A stretch of DNA of 18,486 bases from an uncultured Bacillota bacterium (GCA_946619805.1 CAMOMM010000002.1:1-18486), one strand, 5' to 3'. Numbered from the stretch's first letter, positions 1-6,476 are shown. Notes: a model not told the origin generated them from the letters alone. Translations and numbers: made by a program.

Positions 1-109
1 AATATATTCCTTAGGAAAATAAAAGATAATCATGATGACTGCAGCAGGGTGATGATGGAAAAAACAGATAAAATATGATAGATTAATTTTGTTTAAGGAG
101 AGTGTGAAA

Positions 110-847
110 ATGTTTAAGATCATAATCAGAGACAATTACGATGAAGTATCAAAAGAAGCATTTAAAATCATGAAGGAAGTCCTCAATACCGGAAATCCTG
201 TATTGGGACTGGCTACCGGTTCTTCTCCTGTAGGTCTGTATAAGGAAATGATCGCAGACCATCAGGAAAACGGAACAAGCTATAAGAATATTCTGACTTT
301 CAACTTGGATGAATACTGCGGATTGCCTAGAGATCACAGGGAATCCTATTGGACATTCATGCATGAGAATCTGTTCAATCACATTGACATTCCTGATGAA
401 AACGTTCATGTTCCTCTGGGAAACGGTGATATAAAGAAAAACTGCAGGAATTATGAAAAGGAACTGAAGAAGCATACAGTTGACATTCAGGTTCTGGGTA
501 TTGGATCTGATGGTCACATTGCCTTCAATGAACCGGGCTGTCCGTTTGACAGTGTGACTCATGAAATGCCATTGACGGAACAGACCAGACAGGACAATGC
601 CAGATTCTTTGACGGAGATATCAATCAGGTACCTGTCAGCGCTGTAACCATGGGGCTGGCTTCCATAATGAGAGCAAAGAAGATCATCCTTATCGCAACA
701 GGTGAAAACAAAGCCAAAGCGATCAGAGACATGATTGAAGGACCTAAGACGACCGACTGCCCGGCCAGTGTTCTGCAGGATCACCCTGATGTAACGGTTA
801 TAATGGACAAGCAGGCAGCAGCAAAGCTGACCTTTGCCAGACCGTAG
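110..847 (+). CDS. nagB: Glucosamine-6-phosphate deaminase
   Basis: Cytoplasmic enzyme that converts glucosamine 6-phosphate to fructose 6-phosphate and ammonia, feeding amino sugars into glycolysis. The 245-residue product has the family's usual length for Gram-positives. Visible motifs are the phosphosugar loop LATGSSPVGLY (residues 34-44), FNLDEYCGLP with acid-base Asp67, and GSDGHIAFNEPG (132-143), with Asp134, His136 and Glu141 matching the catalytic Asp-His-Glu set of E. coli NagB. I chose the ATG at 110 over an in-frame TTG at 89 because AAGGAG lies at 95-100, correctly spaced for 110 and inside the longer version. A -10-like TATGAT is at 74-79 without a clear -35. The next gene starts 12 nt after the stop, so the two are probably one transcript ending at the hairpin near 1532. 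Identification is confident. Confidence 0.96.
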   Translation: MFKIIIRDNYDEVSKEAFKIMKEVLNTGNPVLGLATGSSPVGLYKEMIADHQENGTSYKNILTFNLDEYCGLPRDHRESYWTFMHENLFNHIDIPDENVHVPLGNGDIKKNCRNYEKELKKHTVDIQVLGIGSDGHIAFNEPGCPFDSVTHEMPLTEQTRQDNARFFDGDINQVPVSAVTMGLASIMRAKKIILIATGENKAKAIRDMIEGPKTTDCPASVLQDHPDVTVIMDKQAAAKLTFARP

Positions 848-859
848 GAAGAGACACAT

Positions 860-1525
860 ATGTATACGATCAGTGATTTATATGACCTTGACCATACTCT
901 GGCTAAGGATTACCTGCAGCAGTTTACCTATCCCTGGGAAGCGTTAAAGGGAATTAAGGAACTCATCATTGAACTGGGAAAGAGCCTTGATAAGGAAGAA
1001 TACGACGAAGTAAGCGAGAATGTCTGGGTACATAAAACCGCCAGGGTATTCCCGACAGCGTATCTTGGTGCACCTTGCATCATCGGACCTATGACGGAAG
1101 TCAGACACTGTGCTTTCATCAGAGGAAGTGCACTTGTAGGGGCTGACTGTGTAGTGGGCAACAGCGTTGAACTGAAGAACGTGATTCTGTTTGACCATGT
1201 TCAGACTCCGCATTACAACTATGTCGGTGACTCGATTCTGGGATACTATTCTCACATGGGAGCCGGATCAATAACTTCCAATGTCAAGAGTGACAAGAAG
1301 CTGGTTATTGTTCACAACGGTACCGAAAACATTGAGACCGGGCTGAAGAAGTTCGGGGCAATGATCGGTGATCATGTGGAAGTAGGATGTAACAGTGTTC
1401 TTAATCCGGGAACTGTGATCGGACGTCACAGCAATGTCTATCCGACCAGCTGTGTCAGAGGTGTTGTACCGGAAAACAGCATCTGGAAAAACAGCGGTGA
1501 GATCATAAACAAGAAAGAAGATTAA
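860..1525 (+). CDS. GlmU-like left-handed beta-helix acyltransferase
   Basis: The 221-residue product has an N-terminal helical stretch (about 1-50) and then hexapeptide repeats forming a left-handed beta-helix (about 55-205). The repeats include PTAYLGAPCIIG, SALVGADCVVG and AMIGDHVEVG. Residues 117-125 (PHYNYVGDS) and 134-139 (GAGSIT) align with the acetyltransferase half of GlmU, where the equivalent His (here His118) is catalytic; the N-terminal uridylyltransferase domain is absent. From the family I infer transfer of an acyl group, probably acetyl, onto a sugar phosphate or nucleotide sugar. Its position 12 nt behind nagB, with GGAAGAG just before the ATG, fits glucosamine-1-phosphate or a related amino sugar as substrate, but that is inference. 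Relatives are often labelled 'UDP-N-acetylglucosamine pyrophosphorylase', which would be misleading here because no nucleotidyltransferase domain is present. Confidence 0.8.
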   Translation: MYTISDLYDLDHTLAKDYLQQFTYPWEALKGIKELIIELGKSLDKEEYDEVSENVWVHKTARVFPTAYLGAPCIIGPMTEVRHCAFIRGSALVGADCVVGNSVELKNVILFDHVQTPHYNYVGDSILGYYSHMGAGSITSNVKSDKKLVIVHNGTENIETGLKKFGAMIGDHVEVGCNSVLNPGTVIGRHSNVYPTSCVRGVVPENSIWKNSGEIINKKED

Positions 1526-1531
1526 CAGCGG

Positions 1532-1560
1532 AAAGCCATGTATGACATGGTTTTTCTTTT
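1532..1560 (+). terminator. Rho-independent terminator after nagB operon
   Basis: CCATGT (1536-1541) pairs with ACATGG (1545-1550) across a 3-nt loop. The stem is extended by AAAG before and TTTT after, and a T-rich run continues to 1560. It closes the nagB-acyltransferase unit. Confidence 0.85.
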
Positions 1561-1594
1561 TGTGCAGATTCTGAAATAATTAACAAAAAATATG

Positions 1595-1623
1595 TTGACA
1601 ATAGTTCGGAGCCGAAATATAAT
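1595..1623 (+). promoter_or_regulatory. Consensus sigma-A promoter of marR
   Basis: TTGACA (1595-1600) and TATAAT (1618-1623) are both perfect and separated by exactly 17 bp. This is the strongest promoter in the window. The predicted start near 1630 leaves a leader of about 26 nt carrying AAAGGAG (1641-1647) ahead of the ATG at 1656. Operator palindromes occupy the spacer and the start-site region. Confidence 0.9.
1605..1616. promoter_or_regulatory. Operator palindrome 1 (TTCGG-AG-CCGAA)
   Basis: A 12-bp palindrome with 5-bp arms around a 2-bp centre lies wholly inside the -35/-10 spacer of the marR promoter. It shares both arms with the copy 22 bp downstream. A regulator bound here would block RNA polymerase, which fits MarR-type autorepression. 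The identity of the bound protein is inferred from position. Confidence 0.75.
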
Positions 1624-1626
1624 TAC

Positions 1627-1638
1627 TTCGGAACCGAA
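1627..1638. promoter_or_regulatory. Operator palindrome 2 (TTCGG-AA-CCGAA)
   Basis: Second copy of the TTCGGNNCCGAA palindrome, covering the predicted transcription start just upstream of the AAAGGAG site. The 22-bp offset from copy 1 is about two helical turns, so two dimers could sit on the same face of the DNA. Confidence 0.75.
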
Positions 1639-1655
1639 CGAAAGGAGTTGTATAC

Positions 1656-2165
1656 ATGGTCAGAAACACAGAATTACTTAAGAAAATGAACACAGTCTCA
1701 AGAGAGATCAGAATGAGTGCCTTCAGACAGATGCACGGTGAAATGCCGGAACACTTCAGAGGCAAAAAAGGTATGTGCGGTAATCAGAAAGCAGATAATG
1801 GCAGAAACGATTTCCAGCACAGAGGCCCTCGCCGCAGAAGAAGCCTGTCCAGAGAACGCCTGCTGGTGATCATCAGTGATTATCCTGATGGCATCAATCA
1901 GAAACAGCTGGCTGAAAGTGCCGGGATCAACGCTTCATCTACTTCTGAAGTAGTAGCCAGACTGGAAGATGACGGCTACATCGTCAGAAAGATCGACGAG
2001 AACGACAAGAGAGCTACCATTCTGAAACTTACGGAAATGGGTGCAGTAAGGGCTGAGGAAATCAGAAACGAAAGAGAAGGATTCCTTGATGAGGTCTTCT
2101 CAAAGCTGACTGAAGAAGAAAAGCAGACCTTATCTGACATTCTGGACAAGTTGATTGAGAAGTAA
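1656..2165 (+). CDS. MarR-family transcriptional regulator
   Basis: A 169-residue DNA-binding repressor type. The winged helix-turn-helix spans about residues 64-128: LSRERLLVIISDYP, then the helix-turn-helix QKQLAESAGINASSTSEVVARLEDDGYI in two adjoining parts, then the wing with the family's D-x-x-D-K-R-A pattern (DENDKRA, 114-120). A dimerising C-terminal helix follows (131-169). Between the N-terminal helix and the domain lies an unusual insert (about 25-63) rich in His, Lys, Arg and Gly and ending in a run of five basic residues near 59-63. The gene has its own consensus promoter with two palindromic operators, so autorepression is likely. A terminator follows directly, leaving no co-transcribed target. 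The ligand is unknown. Confidence 0.9.
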   Translation: MVRNTELLKKMNTVSREIRMSAFRQMHGEMPEHFRGKKGMCGNQKADNGRNDFQHRGPRRRRSLSRERLLVIISDYPDGINQKQLAESAGINASSTSEVVARLEDDGYIVRKIDENDKRATILKLTEMGAVRAEEIRNEREGFLDEVFSKLTEEEKQTLSDILDKLIEK

Positions 2166-2166
2166 G

Positions 2167-2194
2167 AAGATCGCCTGATGGCGGTTTTCTTTTG
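2167..2194 (+). terminator. Rho-independent terminator after marR
   Basis: CGCC (2172-2175), loop TGAT, GGCG (2180-2183), extended by weaker A-T and G-T pairs on both sides and followed by TTTTCTTTT. It isolates marR from the HAD gene. Confidence 0.75.
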
Positions 2195-2252
2195 GCAAAA
2201 ATGTTTCTGTAAAGGAAAATAAAAAGGTAGAATTATATTGAATGGAGTATTT

Positions 2253-3059
2253 ATGGTGAATAAGATCAGAATGGTTGTCTTTGATGTGGATGGAACGGTA
2301 TTTCCCATTGGCTCAGGCCAATGCAGTGAAAAGACCCGTGAAGCCCTTTTGGCCTGTAAGGAAGCAGGCATCATTACTGCACCGTGTTCGGGAAGAAGCA
2401 TCTTCATGTTTCCCCAACAGTTAAGTGAAGTAATTAATACGAAATATGTCATCTACTGCAACGGGGCTTACATTGCCAATCCCGAAACCGGAGAAATAGC
2501 TGACAGCAATACAGTTGACCCGCTAAAGGTCGCAGCCCTTTTCCGTCAGTTTCCGGGAAGTGACATTTACCATAAGGCTTCAACCTTTACCAGATTTCTG
2601 GATGACAATCCAAGAAAGAAGGAAACCAGGAGCATTCCAACCGTATTTGTGGATGATGTGATCACAATACTGGAAAACCTTGATGAACCGCTGTTTAAGG
2701 CAGAGTTCTTTTTCCAGGAAGAATCAAATTCCAAACCGGCAGTGCTGGAAAAGCTGAAAGACAACACAGATTTCACCTTCAGCAGTGCGTTGCCTGACAA
2801 CATTGAGGTAAACAACCCTCTGGCTACAAAGGGGAACGCTGTTCGCAAACTGGCAGGTCTGTATGGTCTGTCACTGGATGAGGTAATGGCCATTGGCGAT
2901 GGGGACAATGATTCTTCAATGCTGGAAACTGCCGGTTTTGCCATAGCCATGGGCAACAGTCCCGACAGTTTAAAGGAAATTGCCGATGCCATAACCGATA
3001 CGGTGGAAAACGATGGTTTTGCTCAGGCAATATATAAATACGCTCTGCAAAAAGAGTGA
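2253..3059 (+). CDS. Cof-type HAD-IIB family phosphatase
   Basis: A 268-residue haloacid dehalogenase-superfamily hydrolase. Motif I is FDVDGT (10-15) with nucleophile Asp11 and acid-base Asp13. Motif II is the Ser in PCSGRS. Motif IV is GDGDND (215-220), carrying the Mg-binding acids. The large cap between motifs II and IV is the C2B type of the Cof/YbiV/YidA group, which removes phosphate from sugar phosphates, flavin or cofactor phosphates. The ATG at 2253 is preferred over an upstream TTG at 2238 because GGAG (2244-2247) is correctly spaced for it. A -10-like TATATT lies at 2234-2239, giving a very short leader. The substrate cannot be told from sequence. The next gene begins 34 nt downstream. 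Confidence 0.9.
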   Translation: MVNKIRMVVFDVDGTVFPIGSGQCSEKTREALLACKEAGIITAPCSGRSIFMFPQQLSEVINTKYVIYCNGAYIANPETGEIADSNTVDPLKVAALFRQFPGSDIYHKASTFTRFLDDNPRKKETRSIPTVFVDDVITILENLDEPLFKAEFFFQEESNSKPAVLEKLKDNTDFTFSSALPDNIEVNNPLATKGNAVRKLAGLYGLSLDEVMAIGDGDNDSSMLETAGFAIAMGNSPDSLKEIADAITDTVENDGFAQAIYKYALQKE

Positions 3060-3093
3060 ATATCAAGTATACTTGTAAGTGAGAGGTATCAAC

Positions 3094-4575
3094 ATGTTAA
3101 CAATATCAATAGCGATGGATGAGAACAAGGGCATCGGCATCAAAGGCCGGCTGCCATGGCATCTGAAGGAAGAACTGAAACTCTTTAAGAACAATACTGT
3201 GGGAAAGACCATTCTGATGGGTCAGACTACCTATGACGGATTACCGCGCAAGCTGAAGGACAGACATACTGTTGTCTGTTCAATCGATCCTGAATACAAG
3301 GTTGATGATCCTGATGCAGAGGTCACCTATGACCTGATGAAGTTCCTCAACGAGAAGGAATTCAGTGATGATGAGGTAATTGTCTGCGGGGGAGCATCAA
3401 TTTACCGTCAGGCTTATCCGTTCTGTCATAAAGCGCTCATTTCCTTTGTAAAGGGAGACTATGAAGTAGACACTCATTTTGACGTCTTTGACATGAATGA
3501 CTGGGAAATTGTCAAAGAGGTTGAATACGAAGATTTCATCTACCGTGAAATGAACCGTAAAAAGAGCGGCAAGCGGGTCTTTGTGACCGGATGCTGCGGC
3601 TACATCGGTTCACATACGACAGTGGAACTGCTCAATGACGGCTATGATGTTGTCGGTCTGGATAACTTCAGCAATTCCCAGCCGGAAGTACTGGACAAGA
3701 TCACCCGGATCACCGGTAAGAAGGTGAAATTCTATGAAGGCAACATGCTGGACAGAGAGCTGCTGGAAAGGATCTTTGATGAGAATGACATCGGAGCGGT
3801 AATTGACTTTGCGGCATACAAGGCTGTCGGTGACAGTGTCAGAAAGCCGGTGGAATACTATACCAACAATGTCAGCAGTGTTCTGGTGCTGTTAAGTGTA
3901 ATGAAGGAAAAGAATGTCAAGTCAATCGTGTTCTCAAGCTCTGCTACGGTATACGGTGAGAATAATCCGATCCCTTATGTTGAGACCATGCCTATTGGCG
4001 GAACGACCAATCCATACGGTACCTCCAAGGTGTTTGTTGAACAGATCCTGAAAGATCTCTGTTTCGCTGACAAATCATTTAATGCCTGCATCTTAAGATA
4101 CTTCAACCCGATCGGCGCTCATGAAAGCGGCCTGCTGGGTGAAAATCCTAATGGGGTACCGGCTAACCTGATGCCTTATATTGACAAGGTTGCCTTAGGC
4201 AAGCTGGAAAGACTTAACATCTTCGGTGATGACTATCCTACCAAGGACGGTACCGGGGTAAGAGACTATATCCATGTTGTTGACCTGGCCAAGGTACACA
4301 TCAAGGGTCTCAAGAAGATCGAACATAAGAAAGGCAGTTATTATGTCTATAACATCGGTACCGGTGTCGGCTACAGCGTTCTGGATATTGTAAAAGCCTA
4401 TGAAAAGGTCAATGACATTACCATTCCATATGTCATAGCTCCAAGAAGACCGGGAGATCTGCCGGAATACTACGCTGATTCCAGCAAGGCTCAGAAGGAG
4501 CTTAACTGGCATACCGAGAAGACACTGGAAGACATGTGCCGAGACTGTTACAGATTTGTATTAAACTGCAGATAA
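3094..4575 (+). CDS. Dihydrofolate reductase-UDP-glucose 4-epimerase fusion
   Basis: One open frame of 493 residues encodes two complete enzymes. Residues 1-156 are dihydrofolate reductase (NADPH-dependent reduction of dihydrofolate): GIGIKGRLPWHL (13-24), acidic active-site Glu27, Thr46, folate-binding Arg57, CGG (98-100) and the final DTHF...DW strand region. Residues 157-493 are GalE (UDP-glucose/UDP-galactose epimerisation, bound NAD): Rossmann loop TGCCGYIGSH (165-174), SSSATVYG (281-288) and the catalytic Y308-x3-K312. The linker is only a few basic residues (NRKKSGKR). No stop, frame change or good ribosome site separates the halves. An in-frame ATG at 3550 could give separate GalE but lacks a clear Shine-Dalgarno. 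The ATG at 3094 is preferred over GTG 3079 because GAGAGGT lies at 3081-3087. I know of no standard fusion of this kind. Confidence 0.9.
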   Translation: MLTISIAMDENKGIGIKGRLPWHLKEELKLFKNNTVGKTILMGQTTYDGLPRKLKDRHTVVCSIDPEYKVDDPDAEVTYDLMKFLNEKEFSDDEVIVCGGASIYRQAYPFCHKALISFVKGDYEVDTHFDVFDMNDWEIVKEVEYEDFIYREMNRKKSGKRVFVTGCCGYIGSHTTVELLNDGYDVVGLDNFSNSQPEVLDKITRITGKKVKFYEGNMLDRELLERIFDENDIGAVIDFAAYKAVGDSVRKPVEYYTNNVSSVLVLLSVMKEKNVKSIVFSSSATVYGENNPIPYVETMPIGGTTNPYGTSKVFVEQILKDLCFADKSFNACILRYFNPIGAHESGLLGENPNGVPANLMPYIDKVALGKLERLNIFGDDYPTKDGTGVRDYIHVVDLAKVHIKGLKKIEHKKGSYYVYNIGTGVGYSVLDIVKAYEKVNDITIPYVIAPRRPGDLPEYYADSSKAQKELNWHTEKTLEDMCRDCYRFVLNCR

Positions 4576-4584
4576 ATCAATTAT

Positions 4585-4619
4585 GACTGAAACAGAAGCT
4601 TTGTTTCGGTCTTTTCTTT
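4585..4619 (+). terminator. Rho-independent terminator after DHFR-GalE
   Basis: GACTGAAACA (4585-4594) pairs with TGTTTCGGTC (4602-4611), a 10-bp stem with one G-T pair and a 7-nt loop, followed by CTTTTCTTT. The next gene starts only 20 nt beyond. Confidence 0.85.
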
Positions 4620-4638
4620 GAGAACAGGGGTAATAAGG

Positions 4639-5076
4639 ATGAAGATCTACATAGCAGCTCCGCTGTACTGCGACTATGAAAGAGAGTACAATCGGAGCAT
4701 TGATGAACTGTTAAGAAAAAACGGGTATGATACCTATCTGCCGCAGAGAGATGGCGGAGTGGTGAGTGAAATGCCTGATTACATTGACGGTATTCCAAAG
4801 GACCGTTATGTCTTTGAAAAGGACATTGCCGCCATGAACAGCTGTGACATTTTCCTGTTTCTGCTGGATGGCAGAGTTCCTGATGAAGGGGCATGCGTAG
4901 CACTGGGATATTTTCATGGAACAGGAAAGCCGGCAGTAGGACTTAAGACAGACAGCCGTACTCTCTGTCAGGGACTGGATAACCTGATGATCCGCATGGC
5001 TCTGGACAGAATATGTCTGAACAAAGATGAACTGTTACGGTTTCTGGCAGAGTTAAATCAGAAAGGAAGGAAATGA
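4639..5076 (+). CDS. Nucleoside 2-deoxyribosyltransferase-like protein
   Basis: A 145-residue protein of the nucleoside 2-deoxyribosyltransferase superfamily, which exchanges or hydrolyses bases on deoxyribonucleosides during salvage. The family fold is shown by the start MKIYIAAPLY, DIAAMNSCDIFLFLLDGRVPD split across residues 62-82, and GKPAVGLKTDSR (96-107). Residues 82-90 read DEGACVALG. In characterised members the equivalent of Ala88 is the nucleophilic Glu (usually ELG), so activity may be lost or altered. The ATG at 4639 with AGGGG (4626-4630) is chosen over the TTG at 4618, which lies in the terminator. One base separates its stop from the next ATG, so they are cotranslated. DHFR upstream gives a loose deoxynucleotide theme, but a terminator intervenes. 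Confidence 0.75.
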   Translation: MKIYIAAPLYCDYEREYNRSIDELLRKNGYDTYLPQRDGGVVSEMPDYIDGIPKDRYVFEKDIAAMNSCDIFLFLLDGRVPDEGACVALGYFHGTGKPAVGLKTDSRTLCQGLDNLMIRMALDRICLNKDELLRFLAELNQKGRK

Positions 5077-5077
5077 C

Positions 5078-5416
5078 ATGGTCATAAATGTATACGAGCA
5101 GTATTTTGAAGCACACGGTGTATTTTCAGCCGTTGAAAGAAAAGGTGCCTTGGTAATGTTAATAAGCGACAGTGAACGGGGCATGATCAGCTATAAGGCA
5201 GCCGTAACCTTCTTCCCGCACGCTGATGAAGAAGATTATGGGGTTTCGTATGACGCTTATTTTGAAAAGATCCTTTATGAAGGCAAGGGACGCAGATCAA
5301 GAAAAAAGGAAGCCGGTTATCTGCAGCAGCTTCCTGAAATAATAGATCAGCTGGCCCGGGAAAACAGAGCAGAGGTATTCTGGGACAGACCGTTAAGGGA
5401 AGCCAGAAGAGGATAG
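5078..5416 (+). CDS. Hypothetical protein, 112 residues
   Basis: I do not recognise this family. The product is soluble, with no signal peptide or membrane segment. It starts MVINVYEQYFEAHG, has a predicted beta-rich first half (GALVMLISDSERG, KAAVTFFPHADEEDYG), a very basic turn near residues 69-77 (GKGRRSRKKE) and a helical end finishing in Arg-rich residues. It begins one base after the stop of the deoxyribosyltransferase-like gene, with GGAAGG at 5065-5070 as ribosome site, so the two are probably expressed together. A real gene is supported by this coupling, by the ribosome site and by codon use like its neighbours. Function unknown. Confidence 0.7.
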   Translation: MVINVYEQYFEAHGVFSAVERKGALVMLISDSERGMISYKAAVTFFPHADEEDYGVSYDAYFEKILYEGKGRRSRKKEAGYLQQLPEIIDQLARENRAEVFWDRPLREARRG

Positions 5417-5467
5417 GAAAGTTAATTTTGCTTATTTGCTAAAATAAAATGAGTGAATTGCGCACTG

Positions 5468-5501
5468 CCCTGTTCCCTGATTGACGTACCGGGGAAAAGG
5501 G
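5468..5501. repeat. Inverted repeat upstream of NIF3-family gene
   Basis: CCCTGTTCCC (5468-5477) is complementary to GGGAAAAGGG (5492-5501) except for one internal G-A mismatch, with a 14-nt loop that contains TTGACG. No T-run follows on the plus strand, so it is not an ordinary terminator. It could be an operator straddling the -35 region. Confidence 0.45.
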
Positions 5502-5511
5502 TGATTATATT
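5481..5511 (+). promoter_or_regulatory. Candidate promoter of NIF3-family gene
   Basis: TTGACG (5481-5486) lies 17 bp before ATTATA (5504-5509) or 19 bp before TATATT (5506-5511). The -35 matches consensus at 5 of 6 positions and the -10 is only fair. The downstream leader carries GGAAAGGA (5529-5536). Confidence 0.45.
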
Positions 5512-5542
5512 AAAATAGATAATTATATGGAAAGGAATTAAT

Positions 5543-6379
5543 ATGAAGATCAGTGAGATTATTGATATTGTAAAGAAAAACTGCAAGGGATATGGCGAGA
5601 TCGATGACAACAGAACCAGAGACAAGGTTCTCTATGGTGAAACCGATAAGGAATGCACCGGCATCGTTACAACCATCTACGCCAGTGTCGATGTCATCAG
5701 AAAGGCACATGAGCTTGGAGCCAACTTCATCATTGCCCATGAAGCATGTTTCTGGAACCATGGGGACCACACCGACTGGCTGCAGGATAATGAAACATTC
5801 AGATTAAAGAAACAGCTGCTGGATGAAACAGGCATAACAGTCTGGAGAGATCATGATTACATTCATTCCGGCGTACTGCATGACGGCAAGTATGTAGACG
5901 GTATTTTCTATGGTCTGGCTTATGAGATCGGCTGGCTTGATTATGTCAGCGGCGATACCGTAACCCCGAGGATCTTCGACATTCCGGAAACACCTACCAG
6001 AGAAGTAGCGCAGTATCTGATGGAAAAGATGAACCTGAAGGGAATGAAGACCATGGGTAATCTGGATGGCACTACCAAGCGTGTCTATCTGCCGTTCCAT
6101 ATCATCGGACAGGCTGACAATGGTGAACTGGCATTTATTGAAGAACACCATGTGGATACCATTCTGTGCATGGAAATAACCGACTTCACCGTTGCCATTT
6201 ACATGAGAGATGGCGCTCAGCTGGGACTGGACAAGACCGTACTGGCTGCCGGACACTTCAACGTTGAGGAACCGGGCATGAAATGGCTGGCTGAACAGCA
6301 TCTTCCTGGATTACTGCCGGGAATCAGAATCGACTATGTTCAGGCCGGTGATTCCTATACGATGATTCACAGACATTAA
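5543..6379 (+). CDS. NIF3-family dinuclear metal-centre protein
   Basis: A 278-residue member of the NIF3/DUF34 family, sometimes labelled GTP cyclohydrolase I type 2, whose cellular role is still unsettled; members form toroidal hexamers with a two-metal site. Visible metal-ligand candidates are His66-Glu67 in IIAHEACFWNHGDH (64-76), Asp103 and His104 in VWRDHDYIH (100-108), and His238 with Glu242/243 in AAGHFNVEEPGM (235-246). This is the subgroup with HE plus a WNH or YNH motif in place of the usual HH. The start follows GGAAAGGA at 5529-5536. The gene stands alone between a candidate promoter and a strong terminator. The fold assignment is confident; any reaction is not. Confidence 0.88.
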   Translation: MKISEIIDIVKKNCKGYGEIDDNRTRDKVLYGETDKECTGIVTTIYASVDVIRKAHELGANFIIAHEACFWNHGDHTDWLQDNETFRLKKQLLDETGITVWRDHDYIHSGVLHDGKYVDGIFYGLAYEIGWLDYVSGDTVTPRIFDIPETPTREVAQYLMEKMNLKGMKTMGNLDGTTKRVYLPFHIIGQADNGELAFIEEHHVDTILCMEITDFTVAIYMRDGAQLGLDKTVLAAGHFNVEEPGMKWLAEQHLPGLLPGIRIDYVQAGDSYTMIHRH

Positions 6380-6403
6380 AATACATTATTTACGACAATT
6401 GAC

Positions 6404-6435
6404 GCGGATGTTTTGATTATTCATCCGCTTTTTTT
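6404..6435 (+). terminator. Rho-independent terminator after NIF3-family gene
   Basis: GCGGATG (6404-6410) pairs perfectly with CATCCGC (6422-6428) across an 11-nt loop and is followed by seven T residues. Confidence 0.9.
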
Positions 6436-6438
6436 ATA

Positions 6439-6444
6439 TATAAT
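6439..6444 (+). promoter_or_regulatory. Candidate -10 box before tyrosine phosphatase gene
   Basis: A perfect TATAAT directly follows the NIF3 terminator T-run, 32 nt before the phosphatase ATG. No good -35 is seen at normal spacing. Confidence 0.35.
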
Positions 6445-6476
6445 GTATTCAGGAAAGTCAGATAAGGTAAATAATA

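Noticed and set aside
1..109. Riboswitch or glmS-type ribozyme ahead of nagB
   Set aside because: Only about 100 bases are available and no conserved ribozyme core or strong stem was seen.
149..859. Long minus-strand open frame (236 codons) opposite nagB
   Set aside because: It is a shadow of nagB. Its translation is Cys/Phe-rich without domain motifs and it has no ribosome site or promoter.
3079..3093. Upstream GTG start for the DHFR-GalE gene
   Set aside because: It would include the ribosome binding site GAGAGGT, and residue numbering from ATG 3094 matches E. coli DHFR position for position.
3550..3552. Independent start of galE at an in-frame ATG
   Set aside because: No clear Shine-Dalgarno lies at the right distance and the ATG falls inside the last strand of DHFR; kept only as a possible secondary start.
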